Part shown: one piece after another, positions 7,290-16,367 of the stretch
Numbering within the stretch: position 1 is the first letter of the stretch
Layout: every line of letters begins with the position of its first letter
DNA from: Pseudomonas putida
GTDB lineage: Bacteria > Pseudomonadota > Gammaproteobacteria > Pseudomonadales > Pseudomonadaceae
NCBI GenBank assembly: GCA_041879295.1
Contig: CP047153.1
Coordinates: forward strand, 158,821-222,820
Length of the DNA stretch: 64,000 nucleotides
Direction of reading: 5' to 3'
The notes under the pieces: generated by a model
Told to the model about the DNA's origin: nothing
The model's database searches: none
The model's input: the letters and a program-made list of their open reading frames with translations, nothing else
Made by a program: the position numbers and the translations under genes

Positions 7290-7919
7290 ATGAAGCTAAG
7301 CAGCTTATGCGCATCCGCTTTCCTTACCGCCCTCTACCTCGCGTCATCCACTGTTCATGCCGAAGAGCTCGGCAAATACGGAAACACCTGGGAGATCCAG
7401 GAGCAGGATGCAATCGACATGATCCAAGGTCGGTTGAAAGCGATGGACAAGAAAGGCGAACTCGACAAGTTCTGGAACGACTACCGCGACAAGCAGTTGG
7501 CCGGAGCAGAAAACCCCAAGCCGCTACCCGGCATTGGCCCCGTCGTTGAGCCACAGATCAGGATGTACGACCCGACCTACACGTACCCTGAAACCGTCAA
7601 AGATCATCTGGGCAACATCCTGGTGCCGGCGGGCACTCGCATCAACCCGCTGGACCACATCACCCTCAGCAAAGCGATCATCTTCATCGACGCTCGCGAC
7701 CCGAAGCAGCTGCAGTACGCCAAGAAGCGCACGGACGAGCACCCCCGGGACAAAGTCGTGCTGGTAGCGGGCTCGTTCCTGAAGCTCGATCGAGAGTGGG
7801 GCCGCCCGGTCTACTTCGACCAGATGGGAATCCTCACGAAGAAGTTCGGGATCGAGCGCGTTCCCGCGGTCCTGACCCAGAAGGGTAGGGAACTCCAGAT
7901 TGAGGAGTTGAAGCTATGA
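7290..7919 (+). CDS. traW: Conjugal transfer protein TraW
   Basis: A 209-residue exported protein. The start at 7290 is preceded by GGAG and gives a clean signal peptide ending near VHA-EE. TraW-family features include the early GKYGNTWEIQEQDAIDMI segment and the central YDPTYTYPETVKDHLGN...GTRINPLD segment typical of family members, with IIFIDARDPKQ following. F-type TraW is periplasmic, works with TrbC and is needed for pilus assembly. It overlaps traU by four bases, as expected for tight coupling in the traW-traU-trbC order. Confidence 0.93.
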   Translation: MKLSSLCASAFLTALYLASSTVHAEELGKYGNTWEIQEQDAIDMIQGRLKAMDKKGELDKFWNDYRDKQLAGAENPKPLPGIGPVVEPQIRMYDPTYTYPETVKDHLGNILVPAGTRINPLDHITLSKAIIFIDARDPKQLQYAKKRTDEHPRDKVVLVAGSFLKLDREWGRPVYFDQMGILTKKFGIERVPAVLTQKGRELQIEELKL

Positions 7920-8953
7920 AGAAACTGCTTATGGCCCTGGGCTTTGTGGCCACGGCCCTGCTCAGTACGGTCAGCTCTGCTGATGAAGGCGTGTGCACCG
8001 GCAAATTCCCGAACCTGATTTCGGACGTCTGCTGGTCCTGCATGTTCCCGATCAAGCTTTTCGGTTCCACGGAGCTCATCTCCGATGGCCAGGAAGACTT
8101 CGACAGTGGCAACAAAAGCGCGTTCTGCACGTGTGACAATCCGCCCAAGGTCGGCATTCCCACCTCGTTCTGGGAGTTCGACATGATGACCGACGTTACC
8201 ACGGTGCCAGGGTGCTTCCCTTTGCTTGGTGGGGTGAAGGTCAATGTAGGCGTGAACGCCGATGCCTTCGGCTATATCTCTGACGATCAGAGCAGCGGTA
8301 TTGGTAGTACCCGAGACTCGTTCATGCAGGTCAACTTCTACATCAACCCGGCCATGTATGTGATGGGCGCCATCCTGGACGATACCTGCATGGACAACCG
8401 TGGTATCGACGTCCCCTGGATGTCTTTCGCAGACCCCACCCACAACGACGACGAGCTCGCCGGCATCCTGACACCATACGCATTCCCGTTCGGAAGCATG
8501 CTGGCGATCGGGGCCATGTCCGCCGATGCCGTTGCCGCCGCCGCGGGCTTTCCACTGTCGACGATCTTCTGGGCAGCCGGGTCGTACGGCCACATGTACC
8601 CGCTGACCGGCCGTAACGAGGCCCACCTGAGCATGGAGCAAACCGCCAGACTGCAAACCACGCGCATTCTCGCAAAACTGCACGCTGCTGGCACCCAGTG
8701 GGCAGCAATGGGAGGGGACGCCATGTGTGGCTACTACCCGCAGATCATCATGGACAAGCGGCAGTACAAGCTGACTCGCCTCTACCCCAAGCCTGAGACC
8801 GCAAAAATCGCAGGCAAGTGCTGCTCCCCAATCGGGCGGTCGACCATTTTGACCGAATCAAACACTGAGTTCCCTCTCCCAGGTTACAAGGACTTTGGCT
8901 ATGGCATTTTCCGTAAACGCGACTGCTGCGGCGGCGCTACTCTTAGCAACTAG
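7916..8953 (+). CDS. traU: Conjugal transfer protein TraU
   Basis: A 345-residue exported, Cys-rich protein. A signal peptide is followed by CTGKFPNLISDVCWSCMFP, the typical TraU N-terminus, and later Cys pairs (CTCDNP, CMDNRG, CGYYP, KCCSPIG, RDCCGG). F-type TraU is periplasmic and is required mainly for DNA transfer. The many cysteines explain the neighbouring DsbC. The start overlaps traW and the end overlaps trbC. Length matches the family (about 330 residues). Confidence 0.94.
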   Translation: MKKLLMALGFVATALLSTVSSADEGVCTGKFPNLISDVCWSCMFPIKLFGSTELISDGQEDFDSGNKSAFCTCDNPPKVGIPTSFWEFDMMTDVTTVPGCFPLLGGVKVNVGVNADAFGYISDDQSSGIGSTRDSFMQVNFYINPAMYVMGAILDDTCMDNRGIDVPWMSFADPTHNDDELAGILTPYAFPFGSMLAIGAMSADAVAAAAGFPLSTIFWAAGSYGHMYPLTGRNEAHLSMEQTARLQTTRILAKLHAAGTQWAAMGGDAMCGYYPQIIMDKRQYKLTRLYPKPETAKIAGKCCSPIGRSTILTESNTEFPLPGYKDFGYGIFRKRDCCGGATLSN

Positions 8954-9632
8954 TTTCTTCGCCGTGCCTGCCGTGTCTCAGCAGCTGGAAATGCCTTCCA
9001 ACGAAGCTATCCAGAAGATCATGCAGGAGCAGGCGGCATCTCGTAGTGCAGCCCTGAACGGGAAGATTGATCCGGTGAAGGCGGGCACGTTCAAGGCCAC
9101 GGTGCCGGTCATCAAGGCCCCAGCGCCCACTAAGACCGAATCGCTCGACGACGTGATTGCCCGATTTAACGCTGCCAAGGACGGGAAGAAGGTTAGCCAT
9201 GGCGCGAACGACTTCATCATCTTCGTGTCGTTCTCGATGCCCAAGGACAAGCTTGAGCGACTGGCGCAACAAGCCCGCGAAACCGGTGCCGTCATGGTCG
9301 TGAGAGGGTTCAAGAACGGCTCTCAAATGCAGACCAAACAGGCTGCGCTGGAGGTGAATAAGGCCGGCGTGCCGTGGGAGATCAACCCCAATCTGTTCAA
9401 GGCCTTCAAAGTCGAATCGGTACCTACGTTCGTTGTGGCTTCTGCAGAAGCAGAGTCCGTTCTGGACGATGGCTGCTCACCAGATGCCACCTTCACGTCG
9501 ATCACCGGCGACATCAGCGCCATGCTGGCCCTGGATACCATCCGCCTCCGTGCGCAGCCTGAGATCGCGAAGCTTGCCGAGGCCAGGTTGCAGAAGATCT
9601 ACAAACAACAAGCCCCTGGCACCGTCCACTGA
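8901..9632 (+). CDS. trbC: Conjugal transfer protein TrbC
   Basis: A 243-residue exported protein. The ATG at 8901 gives a good signal peptide (ALLLATSFFAVPAVSQQ) and lies inside the end of traU; a TTG two codons upstream is less likely. The C-terminal half carries the F-type TrbC thioredoxin-like region (DFIIFVSFSMPKDKLERLAQ...GAVMVVRGFKNGS...VPTFVVA). TrbC interacts with TraW in the periplasm for pilus assembly. It ends the dsbC-traW-traU-trbC unit, followed by a GC hairpin. Confidence 0.92.
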   Translation: MAFSVNATAAAALLLATSFFAVPAVSQQLEMPSNEAIQKIMQEQAASRSAALNGKIDPVKAGTFKATVPVIKAPAPTKTESLDDVIARFNAAKDGKKVSHGANDFIIFVSFSMPKDKLERLAQQARETGAVMVVRGFKNGSQMQTKQAALEVNKAGVPWEINPNLFKAFKVESVPTFVVASAEAESVLDDGCSPDATFTSITGDISAMLALDTIRLRAQPEIAKLAEARLQKIYKQQAPGTVH

Positions 9633-9641
9633 CATGATCGA

Positions 9642-9663
9642 GCCCGGCATCGCGCCGGGCTTC
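9642..9663 (+). terminator. GC-rich hairpin after trbC
   Basis: GCCCGGC/GCCGGGC stem with a short TTCT tail. Probably a weak terminator between trbC and the next gene. Confidence 0.5.
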
Positions 9664-9673
9664 TGGAGAAACT

Positions 9674-10069
9674 ATGCAAACCGAACTGACCACCATTGCT
9701 TGGGAGCCAGGCTTCAAACTCAACCTGAGCTCCTGGGCTGATTTGGAGATTGCGAAGCGTCGGGGAGAAGGCCCGGGCGAACTATCGGCTTGCGCGTTGA
9801 ATTCCTGCATCTACTTCCAGGGGCGCTATGTCATGACCCGCGACCTGGTCGAGCACGTCGAAAAGGGCATCACCTGGAACGCGCAGGTTTATGAGGCGTG
9901 GAACTATGGCCGGTGCGAAGAAATTCACAGAATTTGCCGAGGGCTTTCACCGTCAGACGCCGACGCTCTGCTGCATGCCAGCGGGTATGCGGACGTCAGC
10001 CTGGATGAGCTCAGCGACGCCTCGGACGAAGCAGTCCAAGAGGCGTGGGACGCGCTGTACGGCGAGTAA
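9674..10069 (+). CDS. Hypothetical protein
   Basis: A 131-residue soluble, acidic protein with no recognised family. The start follows CTGGAGAAACT. It has aromatic and Cys residues in the centre (CALNSCIYFQGRYVMTRDL) and an acidic helical C-terminus (DVSLDELSDASDEAVQEAW). It sits just downstream of trbC and may receive read-through through the weak hairpin. It ends at the bidirectional terminator at 10070-10100. Confidence 0.6.
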   Translation: MQTELTTIAWEPGFKLNLSSWADLEIAKRRGEGPGELSACALNSCIYFQGRYVMTRDLVEHVEKGITWNAQVYEAWNYGRCEEIHRICRGLSPSDADALLHASGYADVSLDELSDASDEAVQEAWDALYGE

Positions 10070-10100
10070 TAAAAAACCCGGCCTCAGGTGAGGCCGGGTG
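10070..10100. terminator. Bidirectional intrinsic terminator
   Basis: CCCGGCCTC/GAGGCCGGG stem flanked on the left by AAAAAA, which gives a U tract to minus-strand transcripts. It separates the convergent genes at 9674 and 10111. Confidence 0.75.
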
Positions 10101-10110
10101 CTGTAAAACG

Positions 10111-10491
10111 TTAATCAGCTTGAGCCAAGCGCCCAGAACCGAATGCCACACGGCGGGCCACTGCATCCCATTCCTGCACAGTAACCAGCATGCTGGTGCG
10201 AGCCTTCTCGTGACCGTTTACCGTCTGGCGATAGTGCAAACGCACATGGCCTGGCGTGACGCTGGGATACCCTTCGAGCTCGAACACGTTACGGAAGCCG
10301 TCTACATCGATGTTGCTGGTGGTGTAGATCTGCGAGAAGAACATCCTGTAATAACCGGCCTTTGCCAGCATCACAGCAATCTCAAAGAGCAGTTTCAAGC
10401 GCATGCAGCACGCGCTGATGAACAGAGCGAGTTCAAGCGACAGAGCTTGAACTTTGCGTTTGCAAACATCGGTGTCGATAGTCAGCTTCAT
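10111..10491 (-). CDS. Hypothetical protein
   Basis: A 126-residue protein, not recognised. The second ATG (10491) is chosen because GGGAG lies 7-8 nt upstream of it, whereas the ATG at 10497 is too close. The middle (LALFISACCMRLKLLFEIAVMLAKAGYYR) is hydrophobic and Cys-containing and may form a helical hairpin. The rest is polar (GHVRLHYRQTVNGHEKA). It ends at the bidirectional terminator and is transcribed in the same direction as rdgC. Confidence 0.55.
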   Translation of the reverse strand: MKLTIDTDVCKRKVQALSLELALFISACCMRLKLLFEIAVMLAKAGYYRMFFSQIYTTSNIDVDGFRNVFELEGYPSVTPGHVRLHYRQTVNGHEKARTSMLVTVQEWDAVARRVAFGSGRLAQAD

Positions 10492-10571
10492 GGTCATTCT
10501 CCCGGGGTGATTGGCTAAGCCTTGCGTTCGCCTAGTACCCGGTAATGCACATCACGCGACTACAAATCGGA

Positions 10572-11468
10572 TTATCCCTGTGCAGCCTCCTCACCGCCGA
10601 GCGCTTCCATGAGAGCGGGCACGAGCTTTGCCAGCACGCCGGCGTAAGTCAGAAACATCGCGCCGAATGCTGCCTCCTCATCCTCCTCATCGGGAATCTC
10701 TTTGTTCACGTTTTCGAGGAAGACAATGCGCTTGAGTGTCGACTTGTCAGTCAGCACGAAGGACACCTCTTCATTGAACGTCATGGCCAACCGTACGGGG
10801 CGCCGACCTTCGAGGAGGTGCTGTCGGATCTCCTCGCGCTCCAGGCTGATCGAGGCGTAGCCCACCTTAGATTTTTCAAGGTCCAGCCCCTGCAGGTTGA
10901 CCTCACGGTCGACCGTGAATTCGTCGGGGGATTCGTTGTTCATCAACCAGGTGGCCATCGCAGAGGAGGGGTCCATCGAGGTTCGAATCAGTGATGCAGG
11001 GATATCGATGGCGTCATGTATTTGAGTGACGACATCATCGGCTTTCGCCGGTGAGCCACAGTCGATGCCGATCAGGCCCGCCGCAGTATCGATCCACACC
11101 TTCTCCGTGCTCTGTGACTCGAATGCCCTGGGCAAGAGCTCGATAAACGCCTCTTCCTTCATCGCCTTGAGCTGGTCCCGGCTCGGCTTGTAGCCCTTCT
11201 CGGAGAGCATCTTGGCCGCCTTCTTCGCCACGTGTCGCTGCAATACAGGCTCGGGTACCTTCTTTTCTTCAAAGCACAGATTTAGCAGGATCTGCTTCTG
11301 CACCTCGAACACGAGGCCACCGCCAACCCGGGGCTCCACCCAACCCTGGGTTTTGATGACGCTACCCGTACAGGGAGTGAATGCCCTTTTTTCCAGACGT
11401 TTCGCAAGCTCGGCCGTAGACAAGCCCCAGGGCTCAGTAATCCGGTAGAGGTGAAGGTTCGAAAACAT
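10572..11468 (-). CDS. rdgC: Recombination-associated protein RdgC
   Basis: A 298-residue protein matching RdgC in length (about 300) and sequence, beginning MFSNLHLYRITEPW like chromosomal RdgC. Other family stretches are FTPC, GWVEPR and LLPRAFE. RdgC forms a ring-shaped dimer around duplex DNA and modulates RecA. The start at 11468 removes a spurious 32-residue extension. It is divergent from ligA across a shared ~120-bp promoter region with an AATACT half-palindrome. Its presence on a mobile element suggests a role in protecting or recombining incoming DNA. Confidence 0.93.
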   Translation of the reverse strand: MFSNLHLYRITEPWGLSTAELAKRLEKRAFTPCTGSVIKTQGWVEPRVGGGLVFEVQKQILLNLCFEEKKVPEPVLQRHVAKKAAKMLSEKGYKPSRDQLKAMKEEAFIELLPRAFESQSTEKVWIDTAAGLIGIDCGSPAKADDVVTQIHDAIDIPASLIRTSMDPSSAMATWLMNNESPDEFTVDREVNLQGLDLEKSKVGYASISLEREEIRQHLLEGRRPVRLAMTFNEEVSFVLTDKSTLKRIVFLENVNKEIPDEEDEEAAFGAMFLTYAGVLAKLVPALMEALGGEEAAQG

Positions 11469-11537
11469 TATGCAACTCACTCCTGGCCGGCTTACCGCCA
11501 GCACAATTTGGCGCACGAAAAAGAAACATGTACGCAT

Positions 11538-11552
11538 AATACTGGCAGATTT
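11538..11552. promoter_or_regulatory. Imperfect operator AATACT-GGC-AGATTT
   Basis: The left half matches the R-ATACT-NNN-AGTAT-Y palindromes at 1874, 40232 and 52024; the right half is degenerate. It lies between the divergent rdgC and ligA genes, close to TATTAT and CATAAT -10-like boxes. Confidence 0.35.
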
Positions 11553-11590
11553 ATTATCATGCACACACCTATCCTGCCAGTGGAAAAACC

Positions 11591-13597
11591 ATGTCTGAAT
11601 TCGCCCAGGTTGAGCAACGCCTTCTTCAACTCCGTGCAGAGGTCGCTGGACACATGGATGCGTACCACCGACTCGATGCCCCGACGATCCCGGACGGAGA
11701 ATTCAACCTCCTGTTTCGTGAACTGGAGCAACTGGAAGCTGCGTATCCAGATCTGGCTACCGCTGACTCACCAACGCAGCGGGTCGGTGGCCGGGTTCTG
11801 GAAGAGTTCATCCAAGCACAACACGATGTCCCAATGCTGTCGCTCAAAGACGCCATGAACGAGGAAGAGGCCCGGGCATTTGCAAGCTCTGTGGTGGATG
11901 AGCTGTCACAGCCGGCGGACATCGAGTTCACCGCTGAACTGAAGTACGACGGCTTAGCGCTTTCGGCTCGTTACTTGGCTGGCGTTCTGGTTCGCGCAGT
12001 CACCCGCGGGGATGGTACGACCGGTGAGGATGTAACGGCACAGGCCAAAACCATCCTGAACTTGCCCCTGACCCTCCCTACGGCCATTGATCTGGAGGTT
12101 CGTGGCGAGGTCGTCATGCTGAATAGCGATTTTGAGTTCGTGAATGAGCGCCTCAAGAGCCAGGGATTCAAGACCCTCGCCAACCCCCGCAACGGCGCCG
12201 CCGGCAGCATGCGCCAGCTGGACCCCAAAGTAACTGCGTCCAGGAGACTGTCTTTCTACGCGTATGGCGCCCAAGAGCTCGACGGCACCCCTGCGTTCAA
12301 GGCAACCAAACAGTGGAAGATCATTGAGGGCTTGCTGGAGCTCGGATTCAGCATTGCCCCGGAAACGACCGTGGTCCACGGCTGGGATGGCATCAAAGGG
12401 TTCTACGATGCGGTGGGTGCGAATCGCCACAACCTCCCAGTAGCCATCGACGGCGTCGTATTCAAGGTCAACTCCCTTGCCGACCAAGAACGCCTTGGCT
12501 GGAACAATCGCACCCCCCGATTCGCCATTGCGTCCAAGTTCCCAGCAGAGGAGGCCGTCTCCATCGTCGAAGACATTGTGGTGCAGATCGGCCGAACGGG
12601 GCCTGCGACCCCTGTGGCAAAGCTCAAGCCTGTGCGCATCGGTGGCGTAGTGGTATCCAGCGCCAACCTCCACAACGCCGATCAGATCGAGGCCAAGGGT
12701 ATCAAGGTCGGTAGCACCGTCATCGTTCGCCGAGCGGGCGATGTGGTACCGGAGATCGTTCGGACAGTGCCCTCGATCGGCGATGAGACCCTTTCCCACT
12801 ATGTGATGCCGAAAGAGTGCCCGTCATGTGGTAGCCCCCTCGTTCGCCTGCAGGGCGCCGTCGAGCTGCATTGCCCAGGTGGCATCAAATGCCCGGCACA
12901 GAAGCAGGGCAAGATCGCTCACTTCGCGTCTCGGCTGGGAATGAACATCGACAACCTGGGCGACAAGTCGGTCTCAACTCTGATCGCCGCAGGCCTGATC
13001 AGCATGCCTTCCGACTTGTACAGTCTGAACGACAAGGTCATCGCACCGCTTCCTGGGTTTGGGCCGGTCTCCGCGAAGAACCTGGTCGCGGGCATTGAAG
13101 ACTCGAAAGCTCCGGACCTTCCGCGATTCATTTTCTCGCTGGGGATCGAGGGTGTCGGCGAGGCCACCAGCAAAGCTCTGGCGGCGCAGTTCGGTTCCTG
13201 GTCAGCATTCCGCGCAGCGACTTACGCGCAACTGCTGGCCATCGCGGATGTTGGGGATGGTACCGCCACCAACATCACCCGATTCTTCGAGGATTCTACT
13301 CTCGGTGCTGAGGCAGATCGGCTGGCCACGATCACCACACCCAACGACTTCGCTGCCATCGGCGGGGCCTCGCTGAAAGGGAAGGTTATCGTCCTCACCG
13401 GCACTTTTCCAACCCTCAGCCGAGAGGCTGCCAAAGCTCTGGTCGAAGGAGCCGGTGGGAAGGTCTCAAGCAAGGTTTCAAGCAAAACCAGCTTCGTCGT
13501 TGCCGGCGAGGCAGCAGGCTCGAAACTCGAAGCCGCCAAGGACCTGAACATCGATGTGTGGGATGAAGCCCGGCTATTGGCCGCCGCCGCGGGCTGA
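11591..13597 (+). CDS. ligA: NAD-dependent DNA ligase LigA
   Basis: A full-length 668-residue ligase. It has the Ia domain with substrate-like DSPTQRVGG, the adenylation motif K118-Y-D-G (ELKYDGLALS), the NGAAGSMRQLDP and QIGRTGPATPVAKL motifs of the nucleotidyl-transferase/OB region, a zinc finger (CPSCGSPLV...CPGGIKCPAQ), helix-hairpin-helix repeats (LPGFGPVSAKNL, GIEGVGEATSKAL) and a C-terminal BRCT domain (LKGKVIVLTGTFPTLSREAAKAL). All key residues look intact, so it is probably active. It seals nicks using NAD+. Plasmid copies of ligA are unusual; it sits with RdgC and a primase, suggesting self-sufficient replication or repair on entry. Confidence 0.97.
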   Translation: MSEFAQVEQRLLQLRAEVAGHMDAYHRLDAPTIPDGEFNLLFRELEQLEAAYPDLATADSPTQRVGGRVLEEFIQAQHDVPMLSLKDAMNEEEARAFASSVVDELSQPADIEFTAELKYDGLALSARYLAGVLVRAVTRGDGTTGEDVTAQAKTILNLPLTLPTAIDLEVRGEVVMLNSDFEFVNERLKSQGFKTLANPRNGAAGSMRQLDPKVTASRRLSFYAYGAQELDGTPAFKATKQWKIIEGLLELGFSIAPETTVVHGWDGIKGFYDAVGANRHNLPVAIDGVVFKVNSLADQERLGWNNRTPRFAIASKFPAEEAVSIVEDIVVQIGRTGPATPVAKLKPVRIGGVVVSSANLHNADQIEAKGIKVGSTVIVRRAGDVVPEIVRTVPSIGDETLSHYVMPKECPSCGSPLVRLQGAVELHCPGGIKCPAQKQGKIAHFASRLGMNIDNLGDKSVSTLIAAGLISMPSDLYSLNDKVIAPLPGFGPVSAKNLVAGIEDSKAPDLPRFIFSLGIEGVGEATSKALAAQFGSWSAFRAATYAQLLAIADVGDGTATNITRFFEDSTLGAEADRLATITTPNDFAAIGGASLKGKVIVLTGTFPTLSREAAKALVEGAGGKVSSKVSSKTSFVVAGEAAGSKLEAAKDLNIDVWDEARLLAAAAG

Positions 13598-13657
13598 GTA
13601 TTACAGGCCGGCGTGAAGCATCACAGAGCATTAAGTTTTCATCTGGAGAACCAGAAA

Positions 13658-14725
13658 ATGTCAGTAACTAATGGACCATACAAGCGCGATGCTAATGGAG
13701 TCGCCTATGAAGTCGACTTTGAGTATGTGCGAGATAACGTCCCGCTCGACTGGTTCTTCGAGCACATGCTCGGTGCGAAAGCGAGACCATCAGCAGGTGC
13801 AATTCGGTACAACATCTGTCCAAATCCAGCGTGCGGAGCTTCTTCCCTTCACTCGGTGAAAATCAGCGTGAAAAACGGCGGGTGGCTCTGCTACTCATGC
13901 GGTGAGCAAGGTGATGTGGTCGCTGCGGCGGCGTTCTACTGGGAAAAATCTCATCGGGAGGCTGGTCTGGATCTGATGGGCGCCGATGTGGAGCTGCTGA
14001 AGCATTATGTTCCGCCTAAGCCCATGGACGCGATCCAACGCGATGACAGTGCTCTTGCGCTGGTATTGCAACGGGTCGCCGAAGCTCGCAATTATCCGTC
14101 GAATGACGCCCTGAAGTACTTTGCTGGCCGGGGTATATCCGAGGGTGTAGCACGAGAGGCCTGCAATCGAGGCATCCTGATCACCATCCCGAACAACCCA
14201 ATGGAAGCCAAGGGCTTCTTGACTGAGGTCGCAGGGCAGGAACTGATGGTGAAAGCTGGCCTGTGGAACCCCGAAAAGAAGGCGCCAGCCTGTGCATTTC
14301 GGCCACTGTGGTTTCGGTCGCAATCGCACTGTGCTGCAGAGTTCAGGCTTATGCGTGAACCCAAAGAAGGGGAGAAGAAGGCCATGCGTTACGGCGGAAA
14401 ATCTCCTTGGATTTGGGAAGGCTCTGAGAGTGAGTTCATGATCGTCGAAGGCCCGATCGACATGTTATCTGCCGTCGAAATGGGCTCTAAAAGGACGATC
14501 TTTGCGCTACCTGGTTGCGAGAATTGGGAGCCTGAATGGTTCAACATGATGGCCAAGAAGAACGTACTTCAGGCGCTCGATCCTGATAAGCCGGGCTTCA
14601 AGGCTGCAGAGAACCTCAAGCCAGTACTAGAGGCTCTTGAAGCCAACCTTGGTACCTTCAATCCACCCAACCGGGTCGGCGACTTAAACGAGCAGCTCAA
14701 GCACATGCGCGGGCTCTTAAACTAA
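13658..14725 (+). CDS. DnaG-like primase (CHC2 zinc finger + Toprim)
   Basis: A 355-residue protein. The start at 13658 follows CTGGAGAACC. N-terminal zinc-binding motif: CPNPACG...CYSCGEQGD (residues ~50-90). A central domain contains KYFAGRGISEGVAREA, typical of DnaG-type linkers, followed by a Toprim domain with EFMIVEGPIDMLSAVEMG (acidic catalytic Glu) and ALDPDKPG. There is no helicase domain, so it is a stand-alone primase for lagging-strand or post-transfer complementary-strand synthesis. It is 60 bp downstream of ligA and probably in the same unit, which ends at the terminator at 14734. Confidence 0.88.
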   Translation: MSVTNGPYKRDANGVAYEVDFEYVRDNVPLDWFFEHMLGAKARPSAGAIRYNICPNPACGASSLHSVKISVKNGGWLCYSCGEQGDVVAAAAFYWEKSHREAGLDLMGADVELLKHYVPPKPMDAIQRDDSALALVLQRVAEARNYPSNDALKYFAGRGISEGVAREACNRGILITIPNNPMEAKGFLTEVAGQELMVKAGLWNPEKKAPACAFRPLWFRSQSHCAAEFRLMREPKEGEKKAMRYGGKSPWIWEGSESEFMIVEGPIDMLSAVEMGSKRTIFALPGCENWEPEWFNMMAKKNVLQALDPDKPGFKAAENLKPVLEALEANLGTFNPPNRVGDLNEQLKHMRGLLN

Positions 14726-14733
14726 CCCACCAC

Positions 14734-14761
14734 ACCCGGCTCTCGCAGCCGGGTTTTTTTT
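14734..14761 (+). terminator. Intrinsic terminator
   Basis: CCCGGCT/AGCCGGG hairpin followed by eight or more T. It ends the ligA-primase unit. Confidence 0.88.
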
Positions 14762-14864
14762 GGCTTGTTACAAAGCGACTCGTTGAAACCACAGATTCAT
14801 AACGCGTACACATACGCCGATATGGGTGATAAAATCACCGCTCAGAGAAGTGGAGCCCCCCCCT

Positions 14865-15404
14865 TTGGACCGTCGAACATTCCTGCACTATGCCCTCGGC
14901 TTGGCTGCTTCATCAGCGCCGCTGCTCTCAAGCGCAAGCACCTTCTGGGATCAGCCGAGACGTCTCTGGTTGAAGCGTGAGGTCAAACCCGGGCAATGGG
15001 AGGAGGTCGACAAGGTTTATTACAGCAAAGGTCGACTCGATTGGTCCGGCTACGACCCCGTGTGCCGACTGATGCGCGATGTTCACACGGGCAAGGCTGT
15101 GCAGATGAGTCCTGTGCTCCTAGACATCGTCGCAGGAATTCAAGGTTGGTTCAAAATTCACGGGATAACGAAGCCCATCATTGTGCTTTCAGGGTATCGC
15201 GAAGAGTCGACCAACAAGAAGGTGGGCGGCAAAAAGCACTCTGCGCACCTAAGAGGTGGCGCCTGCGACCTCACAGTGCCAGGCGTGCCAGTAGACTACC
15301 TTCGACGACTAGCCCTATACCTTGAGGGCGGCGGCGTGGGCGTGTATCCAGGCCGAAATTTCATTCACGTGGACGACGGAAATTTGAGGGTCTGGCGGGG
15401 GTAG
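14865..15404 (+). CDS. Secreted M15/DUF882-type (YcbK-like) peptidase-fold protein
   Basis: About 179 residues. A TTG start with GGAG 9 nt upstream is preferred because it puts the twin-arginine-like signal DRRTFLHYALGLAASS at the very N-terminus; GTG codons at 14826 and 14850 are alternatives. The C-terminal half has the zinc motifs of the M15/DUF882 group: HSAHLRGGACDL (H...D) and FIHVDDG (H), preceded by PIIVLSGYREESTNKK. Members act on peptidoglycan or at the cell envelope, so it could help the conjugation apparatus cross the wall. Confidence 0.8.
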   Translation: MDRRTFLHYALGLAASSAPLLSSASTFWDQPRRLWLKREVKPGQWEEVDKVYYSKGRLDWSGYDPVCRLMRDVHTGKAVQMSPVLLDIVAGIQGWFKIHGITKPIIVLSGYREESTNKKVGGKKHSAHLRGGACDLTVPGVPVDYLRRLALYLEGGGVGVYPGRNFIHVDDGNLRVWRG

Positions 15405-15405
15405 C

Positions 15406-15435
15406 GCCAGGCTCTCGCTCGATTGAGAGCCTGGC
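15406..15435. terminator. Hairpin between convergent genes
   Basis: GCCAGGCTCTC/GAGAGCCTGGC, an 11-bp perfect stem without a clear U tract, lies in the 46-bp gap between two convergent genes. Confidence 0.5.
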
Positions 15436-15450
15436 TGCCACTGAGCATGC

Positions 15451-16356
15451 TCAGAACATGCTGGACCAAGAGATCTGGTTGACGAGGGGTTTGTGAGGGA
15501 GCAGGGCCAGGTCCACGGCCCTCAGTGCTGGGTTACGGCCGGTGAGATACCAGCAATCATTCTGCTGACTCAACATGTATCGATCAGATAGCCGCTCCAG
15601 GGCCGAGCGGTAAGCCTCGGTGACATTGCCGCGAGATGCCAGTGCAAGGAGGTCGGCCGATCGGATACCAGGTTGTCCCCACGCGACCCGGGCAAGATCG
15701 AACCCTTCATCACCGGCCAGGATGAAGATCTCATCCGCAACAGCTTCTGGCACTGGGTCGATCATGAAAGGGAACTCAACTGGGAACACGTACCAGCGAC
15801 GCCAGAACTCGTAGTGGATCCGCAGGCGTATGACGTCCTTGCGAGCTCCAAGCACCTCACAGCACTTATCAAATGCCCAGTCGCCAAGGGTAGGCCCGAA
15901 CACCCACTGCGCAGCCGTAACGTACACGTCGGTCGGTAGCTTCTTCGCGAACAAGGCTTCGACGTTGGCCTTGATGATGCGAAACGCGAGACGCGTTACG
16001 CCGTCCTCGAAATCCTCTTCATCAAGCCGGCGCAGCTCATCCTTCTTCAGTTTTCGTCTTTGCGCTCCAAGGTTCGATAGATTATTGAGTGCGGCGAGCC
16101 CAAGTTCTTCAGCAAAAGGATATGACTCGACCACAGTTTCGTCAGTCCCCAGAAAATCCACTTGAGCATCGTCTGCAGCGTTATCAAGATCGAAGGCGTC
16201 AAGACCTTCGAAAAGATTGGCGCTATCAAAGCTCTCAAGCCAGTTACGAACATCGCCAGGATCAGAAAGACCGCCAGAATCGTCAGATAGAAGCTCAGAT
16301 CCGAAGACATCGTTTTCTTCCTCGTTGCCCAGGGGCATATCAGTGAATTCGTTCAT
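15451..16356 (-). CDS. Hypothetical protein of the TraD-like operon
   Basis: A 301-residue protein. The start at 16356 follows AGGGTGG. The N-terminal ~90 residues are very acidic (Asp/Glu/Ser-rich, probably disordered). The rest is a helical soluble domain with many aromatics (YVTAAQWVFGPTLGDWAFDK, HYEFWRRWYVFPVEFPFM). No family is recognised. It starts 11 bp after the Walker-less TraD paralogue and is the last gene of that minus-strand unit, so it may be an adaptor of the coupling complex; that is an inference from context. Confidence 0.65.
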   Translation of the reverse strand: MNEFTDMPLGNEEENDVFGSELLSDDSGGLSDPGDVRNWLESFDSANLFEGLDAFDLDNAADDAQVDFLGTDETVVESYPFAEELGLAALNNLSNLGAQRRKLKKDELRRLDEEDFEDGVTRLAFRIIKANVEALFAKKLPTDVYVTAAQWVFGPTLGDWAFDKCCEVLGARKDVIRLRIHYEFWRRWYVFPVEFPFMIDPVPEAVADEIFILAGDEGFDLARVAWGQPGIRSADLLALASRGNVTEAYRSALERLSDRYMLSQQNDCWYLTGRNPALRAVDLALLPHKPLVNQISWSSMF

Positions 16357-16367
16357 TGGCACCACCC

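Noticed and set aside
16047..16310. Hydrophobic 87-codon frame on the same strand as the 15451 gene
   Set aside because: It lies fully inside the acidic region of the real gene in another frame; shifted Asp/Glu codons easily give Leu/Ile, so the membrane-like pattern is an artefact. No ribosome-binding site is seen.
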